Positions 7,941 to 16,708 of a DNA stretch of 64,000 bases are shown piece by piece. The first letter of the stretch is position 1. Each line of letters opens with the position of its first letter. The position numbers and the translations under genes are program-made. The notes under the pieces were generated by a model. That model made no database searches. It was not told the DNA's origin and was given only the letters and a program-made list of their open reading frames with translations. Source of the stretch: Rhizobium sp. CG5 (lineage in GTDB: Bacteria > Pseudomonadota > Alphaproteobacteria > Rhizobiales > Rhizobiaceae); assembly GCF_023701945.1 (NCBI RefSeq), contig NZ_JABAEF010000004.1:274934-338933 (forward strand), in the 5' to 3' direction.

Positions 7941-7969
7941 AGTATACCGCGTCTTGCAGGCAAGGGCAA
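7941..7969 (-). promoter_or_regulatory. Promoter of ccdAB
   Basis: On the minus strand TTGCCC (7964-7969) and TATACT (7941-7946) are separated by exactly 17 bp. This is a good sigma-70-type promoter about 24 bases upstream of the ccdA start, so the locus is probably still transcribed. Confidence 0.6.
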
Positions 7970-8035
7970 AGGTCTTGCGCGGTCCTTGGCTCAGTCACGC
8001 TTCAGACGCGCCTTCTGAGCAGTGATCTTGCTCGG

Positions 8036-8064
8036 TTTGGCAAACCTTGCCATTATATGCCAAA
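8036..8064. promoter_or_regulatory. Inverted repeat at the parDE promoter
   Basis: TTTGGCA (8036-8042) and its exact inverse TGCCAAA (8058-8064) flank a 15-bp spacer that contains a possible -10 element (CATTAT, with TTGCTC 17 bp upstream). The second half-site abuts the Shine-Dalgarno AAGGAG. This is the expected place for autorepression by the ParD-type antitoxin. Confidence 0.5.
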
Positions 8065-8074
8065 GGAGATTTGC

Positions 8075-8314
8075 ATGGTCACGATGAATATTTCCCTGCC
8101 CGATCAGATGAAGCAATGGGTCGAAAGGCAGACCGAAGGCGGGCGTTACGGCAACGCGAGCGACTATGTGCGCGACTTGATTCGTCGCGATCAGGAGCGT
8201 GTGATTGGTCTCAGTGAGCTTCAACGTCTCATCGACGAAGGGATCGCGAGCGGTATCGGAACGCGCAGCCTGGATGAACTCTTGAGTGAAGCGCGTCGTC
8301 GGGCGACAAAATGA
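8075..8314 (+). CDS. parD: ParD-family antitoxin
   Basis: The 79-residue protein has an N-terminal ribbon-helix-helix DNA-binding domain (MNISLPDQMKQWVERQ, then YGNASDYVRDLIRRDQER), the standard opening of the ParD/CopG antitoxin family. A flexible C-terminal part (SLDELLSEARRRA) would wrap the toxin. AAGGAG precedes the ATG by six bases. The last codons overlap the toxin start in an ATGA junction, giving coupled translation. An inverted repeat in front of the gene is the likely operator. Confidence 0.9.
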   Translation: MVTMNISLPDQMKQWVERQTEGGRYGNASDYVRDLIRRDQERVIGLSELQRLIDEGIASGIGTRSLDELLSEARRRATK

Positions 8315-8610
8315 CGTTGCGGCTCAGCGTCGAGGCTGAAGAGGATCTGATTACGATCTATGTTTACGGCGCCGCAGCCTTCGGGTCTGCTCAGGCGGAG
8401 CGCTACAACGCCGACCTCAGGATGACCTTGGAATTGATCGAGTCAACGCCTCTCATCGCTCATGAACGAAATAGGTTCAATCCACCGGTGAGAATCCATC
8501 CTCACGCGAGCCATCTTATTATCTATACAAGCGACCAAACCGGCGTGTTCGTGGTTCGCATTCTGCACAATCGTCAAAATTGGGCGCAGGTTCTCTCTGA
8601 CCCCGGATAA
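8311..8610 (+). CDS. parE: ParE/RelE-superfamily toxin
   Basis: At 99 residues this has the ParE fold pattern: LRLSVEAEEDLITIYVYGAAAFG at the N-terminus, a central helical hairpin, and the C-terminal strands HLIIYTSDQTGVFVVRILHNRQNW. ParE toxins inhibit DNA gyrase, while RelE relatives cut mRNA; the RILHNRQNW ending fits ParE. No truncation or frameshift is visible, so this pair should be functional, unlike the neighbouring ccd locus. It overlaps parD by 4 bases. Confidence 0.9.
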   Translation: MTLRLSVEAEEDLITIYVYGAAAFGSAQAERYNADLRMTLELIESTPLIAHERNRFNPPVRIHPHASHLIIYTSDQTGVFVVRILHNRQNWAQVLSDPG

Positions 8611-8611
8611 T

Positions 8612-8634
8612 AAAAAGAGGCCCGAAGGCCTCTT
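8612..8634 (-). terminator. Intrinsic terminator of lepA
   Basis: The 8-bp stem AAGAGGCC / GGCCTCTT (8615-8634) lies immediately after the lepA stop on the minus strand and is followed by a T-rich run (TTTTTATTA) on that strand. It sits just beyond the convergent parE stop and may serve both genes. Confidence 0.8.
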
Positions 8635-8636
8635 GA

Positions 8637-10463
8637 TCACTCGTCGCTCATCTTCAGCGCCGCGATGAACGCTTCCTGGGGAATGTCCACCTTGCCGAAC
8701 TGGCGCATGCGCTTCTTGCCGGCCTTCTGCTTGTCCAAGAGCTTGCGCTTGCGGGTGGCGTCGCCGCCGTAGCATTTGGCGGTGACGTCCTTGCGCATGG
8801 CCGAGATGGTTTCGCGGGCAATGACGTTGCCGCCGATGGCCGCCTGGATCGGGATCTTGAACATGTGCCGCGGGATCAGGTCCTTCAGCTTCTCGCACAT
8901 GTCGCGGCCGCGCTTTTCGGCCGCCGAGCGGTGCACCAGCATGGAGAGCGCATCGACCGGCTCGCCATTGACCATGATCGACATTTTTACCAGATTGCCT
9001 TCGCGATAGCCGTCGAGATGATAGTCGAACGAGGCATAGCCCTTGGAGATCGACTTCAGGCGGTCGTAGAAATCGAACACCACTTCGTTGAGCGGCAGTT
9101 CATAGGTCAGCATGGCGCGCTTGCCGACATAGGTGAGTTCCGTCTGGATGCCGCGGCGGTCCTGGCAGAGCTTCAGAATGCCGCCGAGATAGTCGTCCGG
9201 CGTGAGGATCGTCGCCTTGATCCACGGCTCGTGGATCTCGGAAATCTTCACCACATCGGGCATGTCGGCCGGATTGTGCAGCTCGCGCTCCGTGCCGTCG
9301 GTCATCGACAGCTTGTAGACAACGCTCGGCGCGGTGGCGATCAGATCCAGATCGAATTCGCGTTCCAGCCGCTCCTGGATGATTTCCAGATGCAATAGGC
9401 CGAGGAAGCCGCAGCGGAAGCCGAAGCCGAGCGCGGCCGAACTTTCCATTTCGAACGAGAAGGAGGCATCGTTGAGCCGCAGCTTGCCCATGGCGGCGCG
9501 CAGATCCTCGAAATCGGCGGCATCGACCGGAAACAGGCCACAGAACACCACCGGCTGGGCCGGTTTGAAGCCCGGCAGGGCCTGGGCCGTCGGCTTCTTG
9601 TCTTCGGTAATCGTATCGCCGACGCGCGTATCGGCCACTTCCTTGATCGAGCCGGTGAAGAAGCCGATCTCGCCGGGGCCGAGGCTGTCGACGGCCAGCA
9701 TCTTCGGCGTCAGAACGCCGACGCGCTCGACCTGGTATTTGGCATCGGTGCCCATCATGCGGATGGTCTGGCCCTTGGTCAGGACACCATCGAGAATGCG
9801 CACCAGAACCATGACGCCGAGATAGGTGTCGTACCAGCTGTCGACCAGCAGCGCCTTCAGCGGGCCCTTTTCGCCCATTTCGCTTTTCGGCGCCGGCAAT
9901 TGGTGGACGATGGCTTCCAGCACGTCGGGAATGCCAAGGCCCGTCTTGGCCGAAATCAGCACGGCCTGGGAGGCGTCGATGCCGATCACTTCCTCGATCT
10001 GCTCGCGGATGCGGTCGGGTTCCGCGGCCGGCAGGTCGATCTTGTTGAGGACGGTGACGATCTCGTGGTTGTTGTCGATCGCCTGATAGACATTGGCCAG
10101 CGTCTGCGCTTCCACACCTTGGGAGGCGTCAACCACAAGCAGTGAGCCTTCGCAGGCCGACAGCGACCGCGACACTTCATAGGCGAAGTCGACATGGCCG
10201 GGTGTGTCGATCAGATTGAGGATATAGGTCTCGCCATTGTTGGCCTTGTAGTGCAACCGCACCGTCTGGGCCTTGATGGTAATGCCGCGCTCGCGCTCGA
10301 TATCCATCGAATCCAGCACCTGCTCGGACATGTCGCGTTCGGCAAGGCCGCCGGTCGTCTGGATCAGGCGATCGGCCAGCGTCGACTTGCCGTGGTCGAT
10401 ATGGGCCACGATCGAGAAGTTGCGGATATGGTCAAGGGGCGTGCGGGTCGAATTTGTGCTCAT
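8637..10463 (-). CDS. lepA: Elongation factor 4 (LepA), ribosomal back-translocase GTPase
   Basis: The 608-residue product is the usual LepA length. The G domain carries AHIDHGKST (G1), RGITI (G2), DTPGH (G3) and NKIDLP (G4). Domain II and the EF-G-like domains follow, including [19 protein letters not shown]. The LepA-specific C-terminal domain ends with [21 protein letters not shown]. LepA acts on stalled or mistranslocated ribosomes. The ATG at 10463 is chosen by homology. A perfect AGGAGG stands 19 bases upstream, which is unusually far, and no other in-frame ATG lies closer to it. Confidence 0.97.
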   Translation of the reverse strand: MSTNSTRTPLDHIRNFSIVAHIDHGKSTLADRLIQTTGGLAERDMSEQVLDSMDIERERGITIKAQTVRLHYKANNGETYILNLIDTPGHVDFAYEVSRSLSACEGSLLVVDASQGVEAQTLANVYQAIDNNHEIVTVLNKIDLPAAEPDRIREQIEEVIGIDASQAVLISAKTGLGIPDVLEAIVHQLPAPKSEMGEKGPLKALLVDSWYDTYLGVMVLVRILDGVLTKGQTIRMMGTDAKYQVERVGVLTPKMLAVDSLGPGEIGFFTGSIKEVADTRVGDTITEDKKPTAQALPGFKPAQPVVFCGLFPVDAADFEDLRAAMGKLRLNDASFSFEMESSAALGFGFRCGFLGLLHLEIIQERLEREFDLDLIATAPSVVYKLSMTDGTERELHNPADMPDVVKISEIHEPWIKATILTPDDYLGGILKLCQDRRGIQTELTYVGKRAMLTYELPLNEVVFDFYDRLKSISKGYASFDYHLDGYREGNLVKMSIMVNGEPVDALSMLVHRSAAEKRGRDMCEKLKDLIPRHMFKIPIQAAIGGNVIARETISAMRKDVTAKCYGGDATRKRKLLDKQKAGKKRMRQFGKVDIPQEAFIAALKMSDE

Positions 10464-10599
10464 GCGCCCGCATACAATGGAACCTCCTAAACTGCAAAGA
10501 ATTTTACCGATCGTGCCCGGCGAAATGCAATGAATGCCGGCCATTTGCGATCAAGGACGTGGCAAATGCCGACCAGTCGCGAATGTCCGGGTGAGGTTT

Positions 10600-12114
10600 T
10601 CAGAAGATCAGGAAATCACCTGCCGTCAGTTTGAGGTGCGCGTCGAGTTCGGCGAACTGGATCGCCGCACCCTTGCCGGAGCTGTCGGTATCGTAGAACA
10701 GATCGCCCGTCTTGCTGTTATAGATGATCCGATCGCTGGCATCGGCCGCCTTTGTGCCGATGACGAAGGCGGTCGCTTTCAGGGACCCCGTCGGCAGTCG
10801 CGTAAAGATATCCTGGTCCAGCAGGATCCGGTCGTCGGTCACGCTGAAATCGGCCACCGTATCGCTATTCGTTGTGCCAAGTCGGGTGTCGAAGATAAAC
10901 TGATCCTTGCCGCTCCCACCGGTCAGCGTGTCGTGTCCTGCGCCCCCGAAGAGCTTGTCATTGCCGGTGCCGCCGGACAGTTTGTCATTGCCAGTGCTGC
11001 CCCACAACCGATCATCGCCGTCGCGCCCGAACAGCGTATCATGGCCGCTGCGTCCGGAGATCCTATCGTTGCCGGCCAGGCCATCGATCCGGTCGGTGAG
11101 TGTCGAGCCGCGCAGCACATCCGCCTGCGCCGTGGGCCGGATATAGGCGGGATCGCCATCATAGGTGCCGACCAGCCGGTCGAGATCGCGTTCAGGCGCG
11201 GCGAACGGTATGAAGCCGTCGGCCAGCACCATCTCGTTGAACGCCGCGACGCGACTGGCGCCGCTGATATAGTCGACGACGAAGACGGGGATGCCCTTGT
11301 CGACGAAATCGCGCTTCAGCACGGCGATCGTCTCCTCATCAGGCCGCAGCGCATTGTTCTCGTCCTTGTCGCCGCGATAGTAGAGATCCTCGACCGCAAT
11401 GCCGCCGATGGCATTGAGATAGGCCCGTTTGCGCGCCGTATCGGTGCCGAGATCGTCGAGGATCCAGGCGCCGTTCTGCGGAATGACGAAGAAGTCTGGA
11501 TTGGTCTCGCGGGCATGTTCGGTCATGGCCACCACAAAGTCGACCATACGCTGGGCGGCCTGTTTGGCATTGGCCGGATCGCCGGCCTGGCGGTCGGCCG
11601 GTTTGACTTCGGCGCCCCAGAAATAATAGGCGTCGACGATATCCAGATAGGCGGCGTCGAAGCCGGCCTTGACGATAGCGTCGAGATCCCCGGTCTTGCT
11701 GTCGTTGAACATGGTGTCCTGCCAGTCCTGGTCCCAGTAGCGCACCTTGCGTGATTCCGGCCAGTCGGGATTGAGAGGCCCCAGCCAGTCCGGCGCCTCG
11801 TCGGTCAATCGGCCGGTGGCCTTGCCGGTCGTCGTCCAGTCGCTGTCCCAGTAATCGCGGAAATCTGAAGCCTCGCCGATCGAGATATAGGAGACCACCA
11901 CCGATCGCCCGCCCATGCCGTCCTTCATGCGGGTCACCTCGGCCTCGCTAAAGCGACCGGCATTGGTGCCGTCGCGCGAGGAATCGATGACGAGCAGATC
12001 ATGGGTGGCCGAGATCAGCAGGCTGACGTTCTGCGGATCGCCGTTCAGTCCCTGCAGCTGGTAGCCCCAGTTGTCGACAGTCACCACGCCGGTAGAGGTC
12101 TTGAACTGGAGCAT
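10600..12114 (-). CDS. Secreted GH114-type glycosidase with C-terminal RTX repeats
   Basis: This 504-residue protein has two parts. Residues 1 to about 300 resemble glycoside hydrolase family 114 (endo-alpha-1,4-polygalactosaminidase; MJ1477/TM1410 group), with VVSYISIGEASDFRDYW and GFDAAYLDIVDAYYFW carrying the acidic residues expected in the barrel active site. About 315-405 hold glycine/aspartate nonapeptides (GLAGNDRISG, GTGNDKLFGGAGHDTLTGG), calcium-binding RTX repeats. There is no N-terminal signal peptide, and the protein ends in a hydrophobic DFLIF, as expected for a type I secretion substrate. No HlyB/HlyD/TolC genes lie in this window. Polysaccharide target unknown. Confidence 0.82.
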   Translation of the reverse strand: MLQFKTSTGVVTVDNWGYQLQGLNGDPQNVSLLISATHDLLVIDSSRDGTNAGRFSEAEVTRMKDGMGGRSVVVSYISIGEASDFRDYWDSDWTTTGKATGRLTDEAPDWLGPLNPDWPESRKVRYWDQDWQDTMFNDSKTGDLDAIVKAGFDAAYLDIVDAYYFWGAEVKPADRQAGDPANAKQAAQRMVDFVVAMTEHARETNPDFFVIPQNGAWILDDLGTDTARKRAYLNAIGGIAVEDLYYRGDKDENNALRPDEETIAVLKRDFVDKGIPVFVVDYISGASRVAAFNEMVLADGFIPFAAPERDLDRLVGTYDGDPAYIRPTAQADVLRGSTLTDRIDGLAGNDRISGRSGHDTLFGRDGDDRLWGSTGNDKLSGGTGNDKLFGGAGHDTLTGGSGKDQFIFDTRLGTTNSDTVADFSVTDDRILLDQDIFTRLPTGSLKATAFVIGTKAADASDRIIYNSKTGDLFYDTDSSGKGAAIQFAELDAHLKLTAGDFLIF

Positions 12115-12264
12115 GATGCGATCCCGCTTTCCTGTGTCAGGCAAGGTGAATAGACGATTTCCCTGCCTGAGGGATAGCCAGACTATGCCAACAGCCTAAA
12201 TGAACTCTTGCCCGGAACTGCGGAAGGGCGAAACACAGCGAATTTGCCGCGCGAAGCGTCGAAT

Positions 12265-13524
12265 TCAGCGAGTGGCGTCGTCAGCCTTGTCGTCGTCCAC
12301 CAAGGCGCCGGCATTCGGCACCTGAGCGCTCATCAGTTCGAAGCCCTCGCCCTGGCCGCTCGCACTTTCCGGCCGTCCGTAGAGCCGGAAGGCGACGAAC
12401 CCCGCATAGGCCAGCGACACCGCCATGGCGGCATAGATGAAGGTTTGCGGTCCGAACACCGGCGTCAGCAGGGTAATGCCGAGCGGGACGAGGGTGGCCG
12501 CCGTCGACCACGCCACCAGCAGGGTCGAGGACAGCGAGACGAAATCGCCGGGTTCCGTTCGGTCATTGGCATGGGCATTGGCGATCGAATAGACCGTTTC
12601 GACCGACCCGGCAAAGATCGCAAAGACCAGCATCAACAGCGGCAACTGGCTGAACGGCACGCCCAGCGCAACGACGGAAATCGCCGCGATGATCAGGCAG
12701 GTAGCGATCAGCACGATGCGCCGGTCGATACGGTCGGACAGGGTGCCCATCGGGTACTGGATGGCGATCAGGCCGAACTGCATGACGAACATCAAAAGCG
12801 CGACGTCTTTCTGGCTGGCGCCGTCGGCGGCCGCATAGATCGGCGTAAAACCCTGAACCGCCATCGACAGTCCCCCGGCGGCGAGCACGCCCACCAGGCC
12901 GACGGGCGAATTCTTCCAGGCGAGCCGAAGGTCGATGCTGACCCTGGCCGGTGCCGGAGGTGTCGGCAGGCGTGTGAGGCCGATCGGCAGAATGGCCAGC
13001 GCGGTAAAGGCGACGGTGACCAGCGGGGCAATATTGCCGGCTGCCGGGATCTCGCCGAACAGCCAGGCGCCGAAACCCATGCCGAACACATAGGCCATGT
13101 AAAAGGTCGACATGGCCTTGCCGCGCCAGGAATTGGCAGCGGCATGGTTGAGCCAGCTCTGCGAGATGATGAAATTGGCATTGCCGGCACAGCCATAGAG
13201 GCCACGGGCCAAGACCCAGGCCAGCGGATGCACGCCGAACGCGATGATCACGGCGGCCAGAATGACCAGCGCCATCGAGCAGGCAAACAGCCGGGCATGG
13301 CCGACACGGCGGATCAGCGGTCCGGCGATGACGCAGCCGATCAGCCCGCCGAGAGCAACCGCGGTGACCGCCGCGCCGGAAATCCAGGTCGGCGCCTTCT
13401 CGGTCGCCAGCACGAAAGGCACATAGGCGAACATCATGCCGTTGCCGACCGCCACCGCCGTCATGGAGGCGACGATGCTGACGATGGAGAGCGGCGATGC
13501 CGGCTTGGACGCGGTGTCGGCCAT
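12265..13524 (-). CDS. MFS transporter
   Basis: A 419-residue inner-membrane protein with about twelve helices. The motif A loop after helix 2 reads GPLIRRVGHARLFA and its second-half counterpart GTLSDRIDRRIVLI. GLYGCAGNANFIISQSWLNHAA resembles the YcaD/CynX-like branch. A charged C-terminal tail of about 35 residues lies in the cytosol. The start at 13524 is the family-consistent Met. Substrate unknown, and neighbours give no pathway clue. Confidence 0.85.
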   Translation of the reverse strand: MADTASKPASPLSIVSIVASMTAVAVGNGMMFAYVPFVLATEKAPTWISGAAVTAVALGGLIGCVIAGPLIRRVGHARLFACSMALVILAAVIIAFGVHPLAWVLARGLYGCAGNANFIISQSWLNHAAANSWRGKAMSTFYMAYVFGMGFGAWLFGEIPAAGNIAPLVTVAFTALAILPIGLTRLPTPPAPARVSIDLRLAWKNSPVGLVGVLAAGGLSMAVQGFTPIYAAADGASQKDVALLMFVMQFGLIAIQYPMGTLSDRIDRRIVLIATCLIIAAISVVALGVPFSQLPLLMLVFAIFAGSVETVYSIANAHANDRTEPGDFVSLSSTLLVAWSTAATLVPLGITLLTPVFGPQTFIYAAMAVSLAYAGFVAFRLYGRPESASGQGEGFELMSAQVPNAGALVDDDKADDATR

Positions 13525-13658
13525 CGGGATTGCTTTCGAAGATCTGGAGGGGGCGCCGGACGCGGCGAATCGCCTATGAAAGCGCCAGTCTATCCGATCG
13601 GGGGTGACGGAAAAGAGCCGTCAACGACCATTCCCGCGTCGCAAGTCGGGCATGCGAC

Positions 13659-13696
13659 GCCCCGGTGGGCAGGCCTGGGGGCCGCGCCACCGGGGC
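13659..13696 (-). terminator. GC-rich hairpin after the beta-lactamase gene
   Basis: A perfect 10-bp inverted repeat (GCCCCGGTGG / CCACCGGGGC) with an 18-nt loop lies 15 bases past the bla stop on the minus strand. No T-run follows, so it may stabilise the mRNA end or act as a weak terminator. Confidence 0.45.
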
Positions 13697-13711
13697 TGAA
13701 AAGATGCGGCA

Positions 13712-14611
13712 TCAGCCCTGCAGCGCCGTCACCATCGTGCGGGCAATCTCGGCCAAGGCCGCATTGCGGTCGTCCATGGATGCCTTGGTCTCGGTGATAT
13801 AGACCGCGATGAAGACCGGCTTGCGCGCCGGCGGCCAGATCACGGCAATGTCGTTGGCGGTGCCGAGCCGGCCGCTGCCGGTCTTGTCGCCCACCACCCA
13901 GTCGCGTGGAAGGCCGGCCCGGAGTTTTCCCCCGCCCGTGGTATTGGCAATCATCCAGGCCGACAGTTGCTGGCGCGACTGTGGGGTCAGGACATCACCG
14001 GTGATAAGTGTCTGCAGGGTTTTGGCCATGGCAGCCGGCGTCGTGGTGTCACGCGGATCGCCGGGCTGGGCCTCGTTGAGTTCAGGTTCCCATCGATCAA
14101 GCCGGGTTGTTTCATCGCCGATCGACCGGAAAAACCGGGTCTGGCCTTCCGGTCCGCCGAGGCTTTTGAGGATCAGGTTGGCGGCAGTATTGTCGCTGAG
14201 GGTCACAGCCGCCGCGCAAAGCTCTCTCATGGTCATGAAGCCGCCAATCCGTTTTTCAGCCGCGGGCGCATGGTCGATGATGTCGTCGGCGCTGATCTTG
14301 ATACGGCGGCTAAGATCCTCCTCGCCGGCGTCGACCCGGGCAAGAACCGCGGCGCTGGCAATCGCCTTGAAGGTGCTGCACATCGCAAAGCGCTCGTCGC
14401 CGCGATGGCTCCATTGCCGGCCGGTTTGCGTATCGAGGATGGCGACGCCGAGACGCGCAGTGATGCGGCGTTCGATCTGCTGCAGAGTTGCTGCCATGGG
14501 GTCTTCAGCAGCGATTGCCCCTGTGGCAAGACCGGCTGGCGCCAGGACTCCCGCTGCAAGAAGCGAGCTGGCGGCCATCGAAAAGCGCCGCCGTGTCAGG
14601 ATGATGGACAT
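13712..14611 (-). CDS. bla: Class A beta-lactamase, Tat-exported
   Basis: The 299-residue enzyme has all class A motifs. Active-site STFK spans residues 79-82, SDN 139-141, EPELN holds the general-base Glu175, and KTG spans 243-245. A twin-arginine signal (TRRRFSMAASSLLAAG) precedes a cleavage region near AIAAE. A cysteine stands just before the active serine (CSTFK), as in CTX-M enzymes, but the second cysteine of the carbapenemase disulfide is absent, so carbapenemase activity is not implied. ATG 14611 is preferred (AGGGA six bases upstream) over TTG 14617. Only a stump of an AmpR-like regulator remains next to it, so normal induction is probably lost. Confidence 0.93.
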   Translation of the reverse strand: MSIILTRRRFSMAASSLLAAGVLAPAGLATGAIAAEDPMAATLQQIERRITARLGVAILDTQTGRQWSHRGDERFAMCSTFKAIASAAVLARVDAGEEDLSRRIKISADDIIDHAPAAEKRIGGFMTMRELCAAAVTLSDNTAANLILKSLGGPEGQTRFFRSIGDETTRLDRWEPELNEAQPGDPRDTTTPAAMAKTLQTLITGDVLTPQSRQQLSAWMIANTTGGGKLRAGLPRDWVVGDKTGSGRLGTANDIAVIWPPARKPVFIAVYITETKASMDDRNAALAEIARTMVTALQG

Positions 14612-14630
14612 GGTCAATCCCTATTCTTGA

Positions 14631-14864
14631 TTGCGCCCGGCCAGCCTGCCGAAAGGCATCGTGTTTGATTCGACGCTGGCGCCGCCGATGATGTTTACCC
14701 GTCTGCTGTCGTCAGGCGCCGTCACGCAGCCGTTCGAACTCACCACCTCGATGGGCAGCTATTGGCTGACGCGCCTGAAATCGGCCACGCCGACACCGGC
14801 CATGCTGGCCTTTGAGACCTGGATCCTGCCGCAGGCCGATCCTTTGAATGCGGCGGTCGCTTGA
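14631..14864 (+). pseudogene. 3' remnant of an AmpR-type LysR regulator gene
   Basis: From about 14650 the + frame encodes only the last 70 or so residues of a LysR regulator of the GcvA/AmpR group: LAPPMMFTRLLSSGAVTQPF, then GSYWLTRLKSATPTPAMLAF ending with TWILPQ. In intact loci ampR is divergent from the beta-lactamase gene with a shared operator. Here orientation and neighbour are right, but the DNA-binding domain, most of the effector domain and the intergenic operator are missing. The frame opens just after a stop at 14628-14630 with no ribosome site. A deletion joining the bla start region to the 3' end of ampR explains this. Confidence 0.72.
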
Positions 14865-14901
14865 GGGCCGCCGCATCCGTCTTAGAGGCAAACAGCGTTT
14901 G

Positions 14902-15867
14902 TCAGCGTTCGCCAAGCCCGGTGGCCACCACAGAGACCCGGAACACGCCATCGAGACGCTTGTCGAAGATCGCACCGACGACGATATCCGCATCGTCATA
15001 GACCTCGTCGCGGATACGGGCGGCGGCCTCGTCGACCTCGAACAGCGTCATGTCCATGCCGCCGGAAATCGAGATCAGCACGCCGCGCGCACCGCGCATC
15101 GAGACTTCGTCAAGCAGCGGATTGGCGATCGCCGCTTCGGCGGCCCGCATGGCCCGGCCTTCGCCGGTCGCCTCGCCGGTGCCCATCATCGCCCGGCCCA
15201 TGCCCTTCATCACCGATTTGACATCGGCGAAGTCGAGATTGATCAGGCCTTCCTGAACGATCAGGTCGGTGATGCAGCTGACGCCCGAATAGAGCACCCG
15301 GTCGGCGATCACGAAAGCATCGGCAAAGGTCGTCTTGGCGTCGGCTATGCGAAACAGGTTCTGGTTGGGAATGACGATGACCGTATCGGCCGCTTCGCGA
15401 AGCCGCTCGATGCCTTCCTCGGCGGCCTTCATGCGGCGCTGGCCTTCAAAGGTGAAGGGTTTCGTCACGACGCCGACCGTCAGGATGCCGGCCTCGCGGG
15501 CCGCACGCGCGATGACAGGCGCTGCACCGGTGCCGGTGCCGCCGCCCATGCCGGCCGTCACGAAGCACATATGCGTGCCGGCCAGGTGGTCCATCACCTC
15601 ATGCAGGGATTCCTCGGCGGCTGCCCGTCCGGTCTCGGGAATGGAACCGGCGCCCAGACCCTCGGTCATTTCTGCGCCGAGCTGGATGATTCGCGACGCC
15701 TTCGACATGGTCAGCGCCTGGGCATCGGTGTTCGCCGCCACGAATTCCGCACCTTCCAGGCCTTCGGCGATCATGTTGTTGACCGCATTGCCGCCGCCGC
15801 CGCCAACCCCGATCACGGTGATTTTCGGCCGCATTTCCTCGATTTTCGATCTCTTCAGTTCGTTCAT
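14902..15867 (-). CDS. ftsZ: Short FtsZ paralogue (FtsZ2/FtsZ1 type) without C-terminal linker
   Basis: This 321-residue tubulin-family GTPase has an N-terminal [13 protein letters not shown], the tubulin signature [12 protein letters not shown], and the T7 catalytic loop [11 protein letters not shown]. It stops at [11 protein letters not shown], directly after the conserved core, and lacks the linker and FtsA-binding tail of the main cell-division FtsZ. Rhizobiaceae carry such short extra copies in addition to the dcw-cluster gene; these are generally not the main division protein. The ATG at 15867 follows AAGGAG eight bases upstream, better than the ATG six codons earlier. No division genes adjoin it. 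Confidence 0.9.
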   Translation of the reverse strand: MNELKRSKIEEMRPKITVIGVGGGGGNAVNNMIAEGLEGAEFVAANTDAQALTMSKASRIIQLGAEMTEGLGAGSIPETGRAAAEESLHEVMDHLAGTHMCFVTAGMGGGTGTGAAPVIARAAREAGILTVGVVTKPFTFEGQRRMKAAEEGIERLREAADTVIVIPNQNLFRIADAKTTFADAFVIADRVLYSGVSCITDLIVQEGLINLDFADVKSVMKGMGRAMMGTGEATGEGRAMRAAEAAIANPLLDEVSMRGARGVLISISGGMDMTLFEVDEAAARIRDEVYDDADIVVGAIFDKRLDGVFRVSVVATGLGER

Positions 15868-16069
15868 GCCACTCTCCTTGGGCAATTGACGCCGGTTCCA
15901 GCCTGGGTCTTCGGGACGGCATTCTGTGAGGGAGCCGCATGCGAATCATGCCTTGCCATCTGGCACGGGAAAAAGGCCGGGAATGGGCAGAAGCGCAAGA
16001 GGGCAAATCCGGATAAATTCCCGCCACCGCACAATAGGATTTTAACGCGCCCGGCGATAGGCTCTTGAC

Positions 16070-16104
16070 TCCATTATCGTATCCATGAATTCTATGATAA
16101 TGGA
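16070..16104. promoter_or_regulatory. Inverted repeat over the XRE-cupin gene start
   Basis: TCCATTATC (16070-16078) and its exact inverse GATAATGGA (16096-16104) straddle the start region of the regulator gene at 16085. A TTGACT (-35-like) box lies immediately before the first half-site. The placement suggests autoregulation by the XRE protein. Confidence 0.5.
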
Positions 16105-16678
16105 AAGATCCGAAGAGCATTTCACTCGAAACATTGCAGCCCAGGTCAAGGCTCTGCGGATGGCCCGGGCCATGACGATCGAGGATCTGGCCGACCTCTC
16201 GGGCGTCAGCCGGGCGATGATCTCGCGCATCGAGCGCTCCCAGGCCAGCCCGACGGCAGCCCTGCTCGCCAGGCTGTGCTCGGCTCTCGGCCTCTCGCTA
16301 TCGGCATTTTTCGAGGAAACCGAGACGACGGGTTCGCCATTGGCCAGGCGCGAAACCCAGGCGGTGTGGCGCGATCCTGAGACCGGCTATCGCCGTCGCT
16401 CCGTCTCGCCGCCCGGTACCGGCGCGCGGGTCGATGTCGTCGAGGTCGAGTTTCCGCCCGGCGCCACGGTGCGCTTTGCCGCCCAGCCTGCCAGCCGCAA
16501 CCAGTGGCAGCATGTCTGGCTGTTCGAGGGCGAGATGGAGCTCGCGGTCGGCGATGAGACCTATCGGCTCACCCCCGGCGATTGCCTGCACATGAACATC
16601 GGTGAAGTCCATTCCTTCCACAATCCGACACCCATGCCCTCCCGCTATGCCGTGATCATCGATCTCGGCGGCCGGTGA
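16085..16678 (+). CDS. XRE-family regulator with C-terminal cupin domain
   Basis: At 197 residues this combines an N-terminal helix-turn-helix (about 15-70: LADLSGVSRAMISRIERSQASPTAALLARLC) with a C-terminal cupin sensor (about 110-190: EVEFPPGATVRF, HVWLFEGEMELAVGDE, LTPGDCLHM). Such proteins sense a small ligand through the cupin barrel; several regulate amino-acid, polyamine or puu-type catabolic genes. Three in-frame ATGs (16085, 16094, 16100) lie in the palindrome and none has a clear Shine-Dalgarno, so the exact start is uncertain. The GNAT gene 30 bases downstream is probably co-transcribed. Confidence 0.88.
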   Translation: MNSMIMERSEEHFTRNIAAQVKALRMARAMTIEDLADLSGVSRAMISRIERSQASPTAALLARLCSALGLSLSAFFEETETTGSPLARRETQAVWRDPETGYRRRSVSPPGTGARVDVVEVEFPPGATVRFAAQPASRNQWQHVWLFEGEMELAVGDETYRLTPGDCLHMNIGEVHSFHNPTPMPSRYAVIIDLGGR

Positions 16679-16708
16679 GCGGTTCATTTTTGCCCCATGG
16701 AGTTCCCA

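Noticed and set aside
7991..8224. Minus frame opposite parD
   Set aside because: It is antisense to a clear antitoxin gene and has no ribosome site.
10900..11100. Short repeats in the RTX region as a DNA repeat element
   Set aside because: They follow the nine-residue protein repeat and stay in frame.
10534..11754. 406-codon + frame opposite the GH114-RTX gene
   Set aside because: The minus gene has RTX repeats and hydrolase motifs; the + product is repetitive Val/Ile/Ala/Gly sequence mirroring those repeats.
12208..13797. Very long + open frame (529 codons) opposite the MFS and beta-lactamase genes
   Set aside because: It is antisense to two clear genes, its product is rich in Arg, Gly, Asp and Gln with no fold resemblance, and it lacks a ribosome site. 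It arises from GC-rich codon bias.
13712..14611. Carbapenemase reading of the beta-lactamase because of CSTFK
   Set aside because: The cysteine before the active serine also occurs in CTX-M enzymes, and the partner cysteine needed for the carbapenemase disulfide is missing.
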